Assembly: GCF_001512285.1 (NCBI RefSeq)
Contig: NZ_LNUV01000003.1
Location: 940,686 to 1,004,685, forward strand
Direction of reading: 5' to 3'
Length of the DNA: 64,000 nucleotides
Origin: Arthrobacter sp. EpRS71
Lineage (GTDB): Bacteria > Actinomycetota > Actinomycetes > Actinomycetales > Micrococcaceae
Each line of letters opens with the position of its first letter. The stretch's first letter is position 1. The notes beneath the pieces are model-generated. The model saw nothing but the letters and a program-made list of their open reading frames with translations, was not told the origin of the DNA and did no database searches. This document shows positions 35,883 to 45,341 of this stretch, piece after piece. The position numbers and the translations under genes are program-made.

Positions 35883-37562
35883 ATGCTGTCCACCGTGAGT
35901 GCCATCCTTCAGCTCCCTGTGCTGCGTGCCGCCGCACCCACCGTGCTGGGCGGCCTGAAGGGCTTGGACACGCCTGTTCGTTGGGTTCACGTCAGCGAAA
36001 TCCTCGACGTCGGCGGCCTTCTGTCAGGCGGAGAACTGGTGCTGACCACCGGGCTGGAGCTGGAAAAGTCCCCCGAAGAATCGGCGTCGTTCATCCGCTC
36101 CCTGGAAGCAGCCGGAGCGGCCGGACTGATCGTGGAACTCGTCGGCCAACGGCCCCGCAGCCGGAAGGCCCTGGAGAAAGCTGCCCGCACCGCCTCAATG
36201 CCCGTGGTTGTGGTGGAACAGCGGGTGAGGTTTGTTCAAGTCACGGAGATCGTCCACAGGATGATCGTGGCCGAACAATTGGAACGCGTGGAACGTGCCC
36301 GGGACGTCCACGAAGCGTTCACTGTGCTGAGTTTGGAAAGCGCCGACACCCAACGTGTGGTGGAGCAAGCGGCCACCATGATCGGTGCCTCGGTGGTGCT
36401 GGAAGACCTCTCGCATCTGGTTCTCGCTTACGCCGGGCAGGGGGTATCCACCACGGAACTTCTGGACGATTGGGAGCGACGATCCCGGACCACGCCCTTC
36501 CCCGCGCACACCGCGCGGTCCGGACCGGAGCAGTGGCTCCAGGCGGCAGTGGGGGTCCGTCAACAAGTGTGGGGCAGGTTGGTGGCGCCCATGCCACCCG
36601 CGGCATTCGATGCCGATGAGGACATGGCCATCATGGTTCTGGAACGGGCAGCCCAGACCCTGGCCATCAACCGGCTGGCGGACCGGGATCAGCGCGAGCT
36701 CAGCCACCACGCACAAGCCGGACTCCTCAACGCGCTCCGCCAGCCCCGTGGGCTCAGCGAAGCGGAGGCACTGGCACGCGCGGGTTCCTTGGGTTTGAAG
36801 CGCTCGTCCTTCTACGTACCGCTCGTTTTCAGGACCGCACTCCAAGCCTGGGGTTCCCCTATCCTTCCCGGCGACCCCCTGGCCGGTCAGCAGGACGAGC
36901 GCGAGCTCCTTGAACGGCTGGCACAGGGTGTGAAATCCAGCGCGGGTACAGCCTTGGCGGCAAGCATCCACTCCGGTTCGGTCGGGATGATCCTCGCCCT
37001 CCCCGCACGGCAGCAGGAAGAGCCGACGCTGCAGATCCTGGCAGGGGCCGCCGCCGGGGCCGGGGCCCCCGGGGCTGCCGCCGGGCCAGGGATTAAAGCC
37101 AACCTGGCGGCACCCCCTCCCTGGATCATCGGCGTCGGCCGCATGAAAGGGACGCTCTTGGAGGCCGCGGCAGGAATCGACGAAGCAGCCCACGTGGCCG
37201 AAAGCGCTGCCACTCTCCGGAACACGGGCAAGCCCTACTTCCGGGCTACGGACGTACGCCTTCGCGGGCTGCTGGCGCTCCTCCGCAAGGATCCCCGCGT
37301 TCAGCAGTTCGTGGAATCCGAGTTGTCCGCCGTCCTCCAAGCGGAGGCGGAAGGCAAAGGCGAATACCTGGAACTGCTGGGGCTCTACCTCGGATCCGGT
37401 GGCAACAAGGCCGCCATGGCACGCAGCGGATACCTGAGCAGGCCCACGCTTTATGCCCGGCTCGCCAAACTGGAGGAACTACTGGGCGTGGATCTGGAGG
37501 ACGCCGAGTCGCGGACCTCACTGCATGTGGCGCTCCTGGCGCACCTCATCCGGGGGCAGTGA
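35883..37562 (+). CDS. PucR-family transcriptional regulator
   Basis: The 559-residue regulator has an N-terminal PucR domain (about 5-125; LDTPVRWVHVSEILDVGGLL, then ELVLTTG) and a C-terminal PucR helix-turn-helix (LGLYLGSGGNKAAMARSGYL, then SRPTLYARLAKLEELLG). The middle holds a GAF-like region. ATG 35883 lies so close to TACACT that the transcript is probably leaderless. It is divergent from mmsA and probably activates it in response to an amino-acid or pyrimidine-derived compound. Confidence 0.88.
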   Translation: MLSTVSAILQLPVLRAAAPTVLGGLKGLDTPVRWVHVSEILDVGGLLSGGELVLTTGLELEKSPEESASFIRSLEAAGAAGLIVELVGQRPRSRKALEKAARTASMPVVVVEQRVRFVQVTEIVHRMIVAEQLERVERARDVHEAFTVLSLESADTQRVVEQAATMIGASVVLEDLSHLVLAYAGQGVSTTELLDDWERRSRTTPFPAHTARSGPEQWLQAAVGVRQQVWGRLVAPMPPAAFDADEDMAIMVLERAAQTLAINRLADRDQRELSHHAQAGLLNALRQPRGLSEAEALARAGSLGLKRSSFYVPLVFRTALQAWGSPILPGDPLAGQQDERELLERLAQGVKSSAGTALAASIHSGSVGMILALPARQQEEPTLQILAGAAAGAGAPGAAAGPGIKANLAAPPPWIIGVGRMKGTLLEAAAGIDEAAHVAESAATLRNTGKPYFRATDVRLRGLLALLRKDPRVQQFVESELSAVLQAEAEGKGEYLELLGLYLGSGGNKAAMARSGYLSRPTLYARLAKLEELLGVDLEDAESRTSLHVALLAHLIRGQ

Positions 37563-37576
37563 ACGGGGGCAGTGAA
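37551..37576. repeat. 13-bp tandem duplication across the PucR stop codon
   Basis: CGGGGGCAGTGAA occurs twice in tandem (37551-37563, 37564-37576); the first copy contains the PucR TGA and the second repeats it. It lies just before the convergent LLM gene. Confidence 0.7.
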
Positions 37577-37584
37577 GCGGGGCC

Positions 37585-38574
37585 CTACGCGCTCACAAGC
37601 CCCGCAACCTCAGCCACGAGTTCAACGGAGCGCAGGCGCTCTTCGGTGCCGATGCTCTGGTGAGCCACAATCAGCTCATCGGCGTCAGCGAACGATGCAA
37701 ACTCGTCGAGATAATCCCGCACCACATCTTTGGTACCTACGGCGGAGAACTTCATCATTTGGGCAATGTGCTGGCCCTGTGGGGAATCGAGCACCATGTC
37801 CGCTTCGTCATCGGTGAACTCGCGGCCGCCACCGAAGAACAGTGAGACGCGGGCACGCTTCACAGCGAGATGGATGGCCTGTGCCTCGGCGTTTGAGTCC
37901 GCGGCAGTGACGTTTACACCGGCGATCACGTGCGGCTGGGACAACTGATCCGAGGGCTTGAATTCGCGGCGGTAAACGGCAACGGCGTCCTGAAGCGCGG
38001 CGGGGGCAAAGTGTGAAGCGAAGGCGTAGGGAAGACCCAACTGGGCTGCCAGCTGGGCGCCGAACAGCGAGGAGCCCAAGATGTACAGGGGCACATTGGT
38101 GCCCTTGCCCGGCGTCGCTTCAACACCTTGGATGCGGGTGGGACCGGTGAGGTAGCCCTGCAGTTCCAGAACGTCCTGGGGGAATCGGTCCGAGGATGTG
38201 TGGTCCCTGCGCAGCGCACGCATGGTGTTCTGGTCGCTGCCGGGGGCGCGGCCCAGTCCGAGGTCGATTCGCCCCGGGTGCAGTGTTTCCAGCGTGCCGA
38301 ACTGCTCAGCGATGGTCAGCGGCGAGTGGTTGGGCAGCATCACACCACCGGCCCCGAGGCGGATGGTGTTGGTGTGGGCGGCGACGTGAGCGATCAGCAC
38401 GCTGGTAGCGGAGGAGGCAATCGCAGACATGTTGTGGTGCTCGGCGTACCAAACACGGCGGTACCCAACCTCTTCGGCTTTCTGCGCCATGGCAACACTG
38501 CCCGCCAAGCTCTCCGCCACCGTCTGGCCCTTTCCGATGGTTGCCAGGTCGAGGATGGAAAGAGGAACAGTCAC
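37585..38574 (-). CDS. LLM-class (luciferase-like) flavin oxidoreductase, single-domain group
   Basis: The 329-residue protein has the luciferase-like monooxygenase barrel with [25 protein letters not shown] and [20 protein letters not shown], typical of the MsnO8/"group 1" LLM subfamily. GTG 38574 has AAAGG about eight bases upstream; the longer frame to 38706 has no family match. It is convergent with the PucR gene and divergent from the solute-binding lipoprotein. The substrate is unknown; a reduced flavin supplied by a separate reductase is expected. Confidence 0.85.
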   Translation of the reverse strand: MTVPLSILDLATIGKGQTVAESLAGSVAMAQKAEEVGYRRVWYAEHHNMSAIASSATSVLIAHVAAHTNTIRLGAGGVMLPNHSPLTIAEQFGTLETLHPGRIDLGLGRAPGSDQNTMRALRRDHTSSDRFPQDVLELQGYLTGPTRIQGVEATPGKGTNVPLYILGSSLFGAQLAAQLGLPYAFASHFAPAALQDAVAVYRREFKPSDQLSQPHVIAGVNVTAADSNAEAQAIHLAVKRARVSLFFGGGREFTDDEADMVLDSPQGQHIAQMMKFSAVGTKDVVRDYLDEFASFADADELIVAHQSIGTEERLRSVELVAEVAGLVSA

Positions 38575-38855
38575 AGGAAAGCCTTTCGGTACGTTGTGGT
38601 GCCCGCATGGTTGATTGCCGGGCACTCTATGGACAACGACGACGACCCCCGGCTTATTTCTGTGAGTTGCGTCGCGCGGTGCCCTGGCCCGTGTTTTGTG
38701 ACCCATTTCGACGCCCGATTAACTGCCGTGAACCCCTGTATCCCAGCGTTTCAGAACACTTTGACCCGCTCCCGGAGGCTGCCGGATAGTTGCAGCCACA
38801 AGTACGCATCAGACCTCCCTGTCGCGATGATCAGGGGAAACCCAAGGAGAAACAC

Positions 38856-39845
38856 ATGGCACGCTTCGCTCTCAAGACCGGCGCCACCGCGGCGCTGGCC
38901 GCTACGGCGCTACTGGGGCTGGCTGCCTGCTCCGATCCTGGGGCGACGGCGGCGACGGGGGCGAGCGCCCCGGCGTCGAACGCTTCATCCAGCTCCACCA
39001 AAGAATTCAACCTGACCCCGCAGCAGGACCGCATCAAGGTGACGGTGGACTCCGCCGCAGCCGCCCTGGTTCCCGACGCCATCAAGGCCGACGGCAAGCT
39101 GACCGTGGTGACCACGGGCGGCACTCCCCCGTTGAGCACGTTCGCCACGGATAACAAGACCCTGATCGGCAGCGAAGTGGACATTGCCTATGCAGTGGGC
39201 GAGAGCCTGGGCCTGCAGGTTGAGGTGCTGCCGGTAGCTTGGGCGGACTGGCCGCTGGGTGTCGAGTCCGGCAAGTACGAGGCTGTCCTCTCCAACGTCA
39301 CCGTCACTGAGGCGCGCAAGGAGAAGTTCGACTTCGCCACCTACCGCAACGACCTCCTGGGCTTCTACGCGAAGACCGACTCGGACATCTCCACTATCAA
39401 GGAAGCCAAGGATGTTGCCGGGAAGCGCATCATCGTTGGCTCGGGCACCAACCAGGAAGCCATCCTGGTGCGCTGGGACGAGGAGAACAAGAAGAACGGT
39501 TTGAAGCCGGTTGAGTTCCAGTATTACGACGACGACTCAGCCTCCCAGCTCGCCCTTCAGTCGGGCCGTGCGGACCTGACGTTCGGACCCAACGCATCTG
39601 CGGCCTACAAAGCTGCGAAGGATGGCAAGACCAAGGAAGTAGGCACGGTTGAAGGCGGCTGGCCGCTGAAGGCTGAAATTGCTTTCACCACCCAGAAGGG
39701 CAACGGCCTTGCGGTGGCTGCCCAGGCTGCACTGAACACCCTCATCAAGGACGGAAGCTACGCGAAGATCCTGGACCGTTGGGGCCTCTCCTCCGAGGCG
39801 ATTCCCGCGTCCGAACTGAACCCGGCAGGCCTGCCCAAGAAGTAG
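38856..39845 (+). CDS. Amino-acid-type ABC transporter solute-binding lipoprotein (orphan)
   Basis: The 329-residue family 3 solute-binding protein has an N-terminal signal with lipobox LAAC (Cys25), so it is anchored outside the membrane. The core contains GKLTVVTTGGTPPLS, EVDIAYAVGESLGL and VGSGTNQEAILVRW. AAGGAGAAACAC precedes ATG 38856. No permease or ATPase adjoins it. It clearly resembles the lipoprotein at 47330-48334, so it may share that importer. A palindromic repeat follows nine bases after the stop. Confidence 0.88.
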   Translation: MARFALKTGATAALAATALLGLAACSDPGATAATGASAPASNASSSSTKEFNLTPQQDRIKVTVDSAAAALVPDAIKADGKLTVVTTGGTPPLSTFATDNKTLIGSEVDIAYAVGESLGLQVEVLPVAWADWPLGVESGKYEAVLSNVTVTEARKEKFDFATYRNDLLGFYAKTDSDISTIKEAKDVAGKRIIVGSGTNQEAILVRWDEENKKNGLKPVEFQYYDDDSASQLALQSGRADLTFGPNASAAYKAAKDGKTKEVGTVEGGWPLKAEIAFTTQKGNGLAVAAQAALNTLIKDGSYAKILDRWGLSSEAIPASELNPAGLPKK

Positions 39846-39854
39846 GGCCCGCCA

Positions 39855-39922
39855 ACCCAACTGGGTCGCAGTTCAGGTCGTTCTGAGCGCTCAAAACGAC
39901 CTGAACTGCGACCTACTTGGGT
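39855..39922. repeat. Dispersed palindromic repeat, copy 4
   Basis: The 68-bp copy has the core CAGTTCAGGTCGTT pairing with AACGACCTGAACTG. The A/T difference from copies 1-3 is matched on the other arm, preserving pairing. It lies between convergent genes. Confidence 0.88.
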
Positions 39923-39979
39923 GCGGTGCGGGTCTAGATGCGGCGCGCTCCGGGGCGGTGCGGCTCGGGTTGGGTGCGG

Positions 39980-40909
39980 TTAGAAGTGCGCGGGATCGGT
40001 GTTGGCTCCGCAGAGCACGACGGCGACCGTCTCACCTTCGCGCGGGACGTACGCGCCGGAGAGCAGCGCCGCGTAGGCTGCTGCAGCACCGTGCTCCACC
40101 ACGATCCTGTGCTTCTCCCAAAGAGTGCGCCGGGCTTCGACAATGTCCTCGTCGCTGACCAAGACGCTCCGAACACCGGTACGCCGGGCAACTCCAAAGC
40201 CGATTTCGCCGATCCGCCGGGCGCCAAGGGAGTCCGCAGCGATTCCGGACACGGCCACATCCACTGGCTCGCCCTGGGCCAAGGCGGTGTGCAAAGTGGG
40301 GACAGTCTCGGGTTCGACGCCCACCACCTGAGCCCTGCCCTCCGTCGCCGCCGCAATGCCGCCCATCAACCCGCCGCCGCCTACGGCAACGAGGATGGTA
40401 TCGACGTCGGGCAGTTCGTCCATCAATTCAAGGCCAACACCACCCGCACCGGCCACGATCTCAGGCTGATCATAAGCGTGGCAGTAAACGGCGCCCTTTT
40501 CCTCGGCGAAGCGGATCGCCGCGGCATAGGCTTCCGCGTACTCCGCTCCGCCCTGGACCACGGTGGCGCCAATGGCGTAGAGCTTGTGCACCTTGTTTGC
40601 CGGCGCCGACTCAGGGACGAACACCGTTGCCGGCACCCCCAGCTTGGCAGCGGCGTAGGCATTGGCCAGTCCGGCATTGCCGCCGGAAGCCACCACGATG
40701 CCCACCTCCGGGTTGAGCTCGCCGCTTTCCTGCGCCGTGAGGAGCCTGTTGAAGGCACCGCGTGCCTTGAAGGAGCCGGTGTGCTGCATGTACTCGCATT
40801 TGAACCACAGGTGATAGGCCTCTTGGTCGCCGCTTTCAGCCAGCGGAGTATGGCGAACCCAACCTGCCGTCCGTGAGTACGCTGCTTCTACCTCTTCACG
40901 TGTGACCAT
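39980..40909 (-). CDS. Threonine/serine dehydratase (fold-type II PLP enzyme)
   Basis: The 309-residue enzyme has the PLP lysine in TGSFKARGAFN (Lys48), the glycine loop AVGGGGLMGGIAAA and VASGGNAGLANAYAAAKLG. It deaminates threonine or serine to the keto acid, and no C-terminal regulatory ACT domain is present, suggesting the catabolic form. ATG 40909 has AAAGGTG roughly nine to ten bases upstream; much longer upstream frames are not coding. It is divergent from a GNAT gene 78 bases away. Confidence 0.85.
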   Translation of the reverse strand: MVTREEVEAAYSRTAGWVRHTPLAESGDQEAYHLWFKCEYMQHTGSFKARGAFNRLLTAQESGELNPEVGIVVASGGNAGLANAYAAAKLGVPATVFVPESAPANKVHKLYAIGATVVQGGAEYAEAYAAAIRFAEEKGAVYCHAYDQPEIVAGAGGVGLELMDELPDVDTILVAVGGGGLMGGIAAATEGRAQVVGVEPETVPTLHTALAQGEPVDVAVSGIAADSLGARRIGEIGFGVARRTGVRSVLVSDEDIVEARRTLWEKHRIVVEHGAAAAYAALLSGAYVPREGETVAVVLCGANTDPAHF

Positions 40910-40987
40910 CCTGGCTGCACCTTTCGTCCATGTCATCCTATGGTTTGCGTGGGCGGGCACCCACCTGCCGGGCATAGGCTTGAACCC

Positions 40988-41431
40988 ATGTCCGTTGACT
41001 TCGTCCTCCGCCCCACCGTTGCCACCGACGCTTCCTGGATAGCTGAACTGCGCGCCGTGGTGATGCGCCCGGACCTCGAACGGTTGCATCGCTTTGATCC
41101 TGTGAGGGTCCGCGAGCGCTTCCTGAACAGCTTCCAGCCCGAGCACACGTACATCATCCATTCGGACGGTGTGGACGCTGGCGTGATCGCTGTCCGCCCC
41201 GCCCCGGACAGCCGTTGGATTGAACACTTCTACGTGGCTCCGGCGCATCAGGGCAAGGGGCTGGGCGGTGCCGTGCTTCGCCACGTGATGTCGGCGTCGG
41301 TAGATGAGCGTCCGTTCCGCCTGGACGTTCTGCAAGGAAGCCCGGCCCGTCGCCTCTACGAGCGCCACGGTTTCGTGCTGGAATCCGAGGACCCCGTTGA
41401 TGTCTTCATGGTGGCTCCCGCCAAGCCGTGA
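40988..41431 (+). CDS. GNAT-family N-acetyltransferase
   Basis: The 147-residue acetyltransferase has the acetyl-CoA loop in HFYVAPAHQGKGLGGAVLRH (Q-x-x-G-x-G). Substrate unknown. The start ATG 40988 opens the family N terminus SVDFVLRPTVATDASWIAEL. The stop lies within a 14-bp tandem repeat. Confidence 0.82.
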   Translation: MSVDFVLRPTVATDASWIAELRAVVMRPDLERLHRFDPVRVRERFLNSFQPEHTYIIHSDGVDAGVIAVRPAPDSRWIEHFYVAPAHQGKGLGGAVLRHVMSASVDERPFRLDVLQGSPARRLYERHGFVLESEDPVDVFMVAPAKP

Positions 41432-41459
41432 CCGCCAAGCCGTGACCACCAGCCACTGA
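41418..41459. repeat. Three 14-nt tandem units carrying stops in all frames
   Basis: CCGCCAAGCCGTGA at 41418-41431 is exactly repeated at 41432-41445, and a diverged third unit runs to 41459. Each ends in TGA. Because the unit is 14 nt, the TGAs fall in three different frames. The first is the GNAT stop codon. Confidence 0.75.
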
Positions 41460-41551
41460 CCGCCACCCCCAACCCCTGACCCCACGGACGGAAGTGCGGT
41501 ACCCTCAGCACACACCACGCGGCCACGTCGCGATACTTTCCGGGGGGAAAA

Positions 41552-42757
41552 ATGGGGATCTTCGAAGCGCGCTCGTTGAGGCGCGCCACCACTACCGCAC
41601 TTGCACTAGCACTGCTGGGCTCCGGGTTGCTCGCGACTGGTCCGGCCGCTGCGGCATCCCAGCCGACACCGTTCATTGACGGCGTCCCGTACGTCGGTTC
41701 TGAGATGAGGCGGCAGTACAACTACGACTACTGGGGTTGCCGGAACCCGGATGGTTCCGGGGACGCGATCACCTTGGAGTGGTTGCGTGACGGAGAACCC
41801 CTGCCTGTGGAGCGGCAGGGTGAAACGTTGCGTGTCCTCCCCGAAGACCAAGGCAGCCGCATCTCCCTCAGGGTTTACCCGCTCACTCCTGGTGAACAAG
41901 GCTGCCCCACTGGAACGCAAGTCAGCGCCGAAACCACACCCATCAAGGCGTCCAGCCGCGCCATGGGCTGGACGGGGCGCGGCAATTTTGAGCCCCTGGC
42001 GCGCACCCATGACGGCAGGCTCGTCCTGTACCCGCGCACCTATACGTACTACAAGGGCATGTGCGAGGGCCCGTGCCCGGCCTATTTCGGCTCGTGGGAT
42101 GAACCCCGACAGGTGGGTGCCGGCTGGAACATGTTCAACATCGTCTTCTCTCCGGGAGATTTCGACGGCGATGGATTCAATGACCTCCTGGCGAGGAACG
42201 CGTCCGGCCAGTTGTTCCTGTATCCGGGTGACGGCGACGGCGGCTGGCTTCCAACACGGCAAGTCGGCTCCGGCTGGAACGTCTTCGACTCCATTGTGGG
42301 TCCCGGCGATTTCACGGGCGACGGCACCAACGACGTCCTGGCCAGAAATGCTGCCGGCGAGCTGTTCCTCTACCCCGGCGACGGCAACGGCGGATGGCTC
42401 GCCCCATCCAAGGTGGGCTGGGGTTGGCAGGTCATGAACAAGATCATCCCCGCCGGCGACATGAACGGTGACGGCACGGTGGAGGTCTTCGGCCGCGACT
42501 ACAACGGCGGTCTCCAGCTCTACTCAGCTAACGGCCAAGGCGGATGGGGTGCCCAAGCATTCATGGGCGGAGGCTGGAATGAGTTCCAGGATGTGGCGGG
42601 CCTGGGCAGTTTCGCTCATCAGAAATACAACAATCTTGTAGCCATCAACGGCAACGGCGACCTCGTCACGTACTCCACCGGCGCCGCTACCACAGGCCTC
42701 TATGGTCCTTACGGGCCCATAGGAAACGGATGGAACGTGTTCCGGGAACTCCTGTAG
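41552..42757 (+). CDS. Secreted FG-GAP/VCBS-repeat protein
   Basis: The 401-residue protein has a typical signal peptide (about 1-35: ATTTALALALLGSGLLATG, Ala-rich cleavage region). An N-terminal domain with NYDYWGCRNPDGSG looks like an extracellular immunoglobulin-like repeat. From about residue 130, beta-propeller-type blocks carry calcium loops DFDGDGFND, DFTGDGTND and DMNGDGTVE and repeated GWN.F strands. GGGGGGAAAA precedes the ATG. It is probably an extracellular binding or wall-associated protein with no catalytic motif seen. Confidence 0.85.
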   Translation: MGIFEARSLRRATTTALALALLGSGLLATGPAAAASQPTPFIDGVPYVGSEMRRQYNYDYWGCRNPDGSGDAITLEWLRDGEPLPVERQGETLRVLPEDQGSRISLRVYPLTPGEQGCPTGTQVSAETTPIKASSRAMGWTGRGNFEPLARTHDGRLVLYPRTYTYYKGMCEGPCPAYFGSWDEPRQVGAGWNMFNIVFSPGDFDGDGFNDLLARNASGQLFLYPGDGDGGWLPTRQVGSGWNVFDSIVGPGDFTGDGTNDVLARNAAGELFLYPGDGNGGWLAPSKVGWGWQVMNKIIPAGDMNGDGTVEVFGRDYNGGLQLYSANGQGGWGAQAFMGGGWNEFQDVAGLGSFAHQKYNNLVAINGNGDLVTYSTGAATTGLYGPYGPIGNGWNVFRELL

Positions 42758-42759
42758 AA

Positions 42760-42921
42760 CTACAGCGGCTGGCCGCCCACCGTCAGTTGCAAGCTGACTG
42801 TCCCGCGCGAAACGTCGACGACGGCGGCACTCACGCCGCCGTCGTCGGGCGCTGTTCCTCCGCGGCGCGGCTGGAAGCCGAGCCGCCGCAGCACGTTCCT
42901 CAGCAGGCGTTCAGCCTTCAT
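42760..42921 (-). CDS. Small protein coupled to the LLM operon, 53 residues
   Basis: The ATG (42919-42921) overlaps the stop of the upstream LLM gene as ATGA, which is strong evidence for translation. The product starts MKAERLLRNVLRRLGFQPRRGG (basic, amphipathic first half) and ends GTVSLQLTVGGQPL. I recognise no family. It closes an eight-gene operon and lies two bases from the convergent FG-GAP gene stop. Confidence 0.65.
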   Translation of the reverse strand: MKAERLLRNVLRRLGFQPRRGGTAPDDGGVSAAVVDVSRGTVSLQLTVGGQPL

Positions 42922-44264
42922 CAGACGTGAGCCGGCTGTTCGGACCGTACCGGAGTCTCCAGCCCCAGGTTTTCGCGCAGCGTCGTGCCCCGGTATTCCG
43001 TAGGGTAGACGCCGCGTTCCTGGAGCTCGGGCACCAGATGGTTCACGATGTCGTCCAGACCTGTGGGGATGAGCCACGGTGAAATGTTGAAGCCATCCAC
43101 GGCCCCAACCCGTGCATATTCTGCCAGGTGGTCCGCCACGGCGGTGTAGGAGCCGGTAAACGTGGAGTCGATGCGTGCCGTTTTGGAGCTCACGAACTGG
43201 CGGATGGAGAGGCCTTTGTCTTTGGCCTCGGCCCGCCACTGGTCCGCCAGCTGGCGGGCCTTCGCGCCGTGGAAGCCGCTGCCGCGGGTCTCCGAGGTTT
43301 TCTCCACCACGGGGTCGATCTCCGGCAGGGGGCCATCGGGATCGTAGGAAGAGAGCTCCCTGCCCCAGAACTGTTCCAAGTAGGCGATGGCCTGCTGTGG
43401 TCCGATCTGCAGGCTCCGGACCCAGGCCTTCTTTTCCTGCGCTTCCTGATCCGTGGCACCCAGAATGAACTCACTGGCCGGCATGATCTGCACGGCGTTG
43501 GCACCCCTGCCGGCTGCGACGGAGCGGGCCACGATGTCGCGGCGGAACTCCACAGCGGCATCGAACTTGGGGTGCGCGGAGAAGATCACGTCAGCTTGGC
43601 GGGCTGCGAAGTCGCGGCCGTCCGGGGAATCACCGGCTTGGAAGAGCACCGGGCGGTACTGGGCACTGCGAGGGAGGCGCGGGGTGACGTCAACGGTGTA
43701 GTGCTGGCCTTCGTGGAGGACCCGCCGGGCGGGTCCGGTGGGGGTTTCCCAGGAGTCCCAAATACGCTTGGCGGTTTCCACGAACGCTTCGGCGTGCTTG
43801 TAACGGTCGGCGTGGTCCAGGTATCCACCGCGGCGGAAGTTCGCACCCGTCCAGGCGTTGTCCGTGGTGACGATGTTCCAGGCGGCGCGGCCCCCGGAGA
43901 TCAGGTCCAGTGAGGACAATCGGTGTGCCAGGTCCGCGGGGTCGTTGTACGTGGTGTTTTGAGTGGCTACCAAGCCGATGTTCCTGGTGACTGCAGCAAG
44001 TGCGGCCAGCATGGTCTGGGCGTCAGGCCGGCCCACCACGTCCAGTGCGTGGGGGCGTCCGAGGTGTTCGCGCAGGCGCAGTCCTTCGCCCAGGAAGAAG
44101 GCTGCGAACTTCCCGCGCTCGGCTGTCTGGGCGATGTGCCGGAACGATTCGAAGTCCGTTTGCGAGCCCGCTTCGGGTGCCTTCCAGATGGTGCCGGAGT
44201 TGACGCCTTGGAAGAAGATTCCAAACTGGATCTGCCCGCTTGGCTGGAAAATGTCGCGTGTCAT
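42921..44264 (-). CDS. NtaA/SnaA/DszA-type LLM flavin monooxygenase
   Basis: The 447-residue luciferase-like monooxygenase matches the two-component group of nitrilotriacetate, pristinamycin and dibenzothiophene sulfone oxygenases. Signals are AFFLGEGLRLREHLGRPHAL, DPADLAHRLSSLDLISGGRAAWNIV and PVLFQAGDSPDGRDFAAR. It needs FMNH2 from a separate reductase, and no reductase gene is seen in the operon. Its stop overlaps a 53-residue gene, and its start is nine bases after the LLM gene upstream. Confidence 0.9.
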   Translation of the reverse strand: MTRDIFQPSGQIQFGIFFQGVNSGTIWKAPEAGSQTDFESFRHIAQTAERGKFAAFFLGEGLRLREHLGRPHALDVVGRPDAQTMLAALAAVTRNIGLVATQNTTYNDPADLAHRLSSLDLISGGRAAWNIVTTDNAWTGANFRRGGYLDHADRYKHAEAFVETAKRIWDSWETPTGPARRVLHEGQHYTVDVTPRLPRSAQYRPVLFQAGDSPDGRDFAARQADVIFSAHPKFDAAVEFRRDIVARSVAAGRGANAVQIMPASEFILGATDQEAQEKKAWVRSLQIGPQQAIAYLEQFWGRELSSYDPDGPLPEIDPVVEKTSETRGSGFHGAKARQLADQWRAEAKDKGLSIRQFVSSKTARIDSTFTGSYTAVADHLAEYARVGAVDGFNISPWLIPTGLDDIVNHLVPELQERGVYPTEYRGTTLRENLGLETPVRSEQPAHV

Positions 44265-44273
44265 GGTGTTCCC

Positions 44274-45341
44274 CTACTTTCCGGCGGCAAGAGGAGCCAC
44301 GGCAGTGGTTGAATAGCGGTTCTCCGCAGGTGCAAGCCCGAGGACATCACGGAAAGTGCCGTCCTGGACCGGTGGCCGCAAGGCCCCACGGCGGCGCAGC
44401 TCAGGCAGGACGAGGCGTGACAGTTCCTCCAGCTCCACGTCCAGGGCAGCGAGGTGGAGCCGAACGCCGTCGGCTTCGTTCAGAAGGGAGCCGAGCAGTT
44501 CGGTGAGGTCGGCCGCCGAGCCAACGAACCGCGCGAGGCCGCTCTCAGGCGACGGCACCTGCCGCGTAGCTGCGCTTTGCCCGCGCGCGTCCAGTACGAC
44601 GTCGAGCTCTGCCACAATCGCCACCGAAGAACCAAGCCGTGCCCGCGCGTCGCGGACTTCTGCAGCCAGCAGCTCCGGTGTGGGAGCGGACACCAGCACA
44701 GCATCCACGGCATCGGATGGAACCAGGCCCTCGCCCACCAATGAGGCAGCAGCGAGCACGGGCAGCTGTCCCTGCAGGGGCCTCGGAATGATGGACGGGC
44801 CCTTCACGGAATAGGCGGCCCCTGAAAAGTCAGCGGGCGTTTCGAAATCCGCGTAGTGCAGCTTGTCCACGTCGATGTACCGCCCGGTGGCGACGTCGCG
44901 GATCACGGCGTCGTCCTCCCAGGAATCCCACAAACGGCGGCTCACCTCGATGGACGCGGCAGCCTCTTGCGCCAACGCGTCGCCCTCAACAAACGAACGT
45001 CCGACGGCGGCTGCGGCCTCAGGTGACACCGCTGCGGTTGCGATCCAGCCAGCCCGGCCGCCGGACACGTAGTCCAGGCTGGCGAGCTGCGTGGAAACGT
45101 GGAAAGGCTCTGTGTAGACGGTGTCGATTTCCGGCACGACGGCGATGGTGCGCGTGACGGGTCCGGCAAAGGCTGCGCGCTGCAGGGCGTTGGCACGGCC
45201 GGCTTCCGGGGTGTCCTTAAAGGTTGCTGCGTGGAAACCGGCTGATTCGGCTGCGAGGACGGCGGCGGCAATGCCCTCATATCCGGCGCCGTCGAGTTCA
45301 ACGGCCAGGAACCCGGCCTTGCGTTCTTCGAAGGTACTCAC
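44274..45341 (-). CDS. LLM-class flavin-dependent oxidoreductase
   Basis: The 355-residue luciferase-like protein has FLAVELDGAGYEGIAAAVLAA, PFHVSTQLASLDYVSGGRAG and a RLWDSWEDDAVIRDVATGRY segment typical of the family. It is shorter than its neighbour and lacks the full C-terminal subdomain of the NtaA group, so it may be a related but distinct enzyme. ATG 45341 overlaps the stop of the DUF1684 gene (ATGA), so it is translationally coupled. Confidence 0.85.
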   Translation of the reverse strand: MSTFEERKAGFLAVELDGAGYEGIAAAVLAAESAGFHAATFKDTPEAGRANALQRAAFAGPVTRTIAVVPEIDTVYTEPFHVSTQLASLDYVSGGRAGWIATAAVSPEAAAAVGRSFVEGDALAQEAAASIEVSRRLWDSWEDDAVIRDVATGRYIDVDKLHYADFETPADFSGAAYSVKGPSIIPRPLQGQLPVLAAASLVGEGLVPSDAVDAVLVSAPTPELLAAEVRDARARLGSSVAIVAELDVVLDARGQSAATRQVPSPESGLARFVGSAADLTELLGSLLNEADGVRLHLAALDVELEELSRLVLPELRRRGALRPPVQDGTFRDVLGLAPAENRYSTTAVAPLAAGK

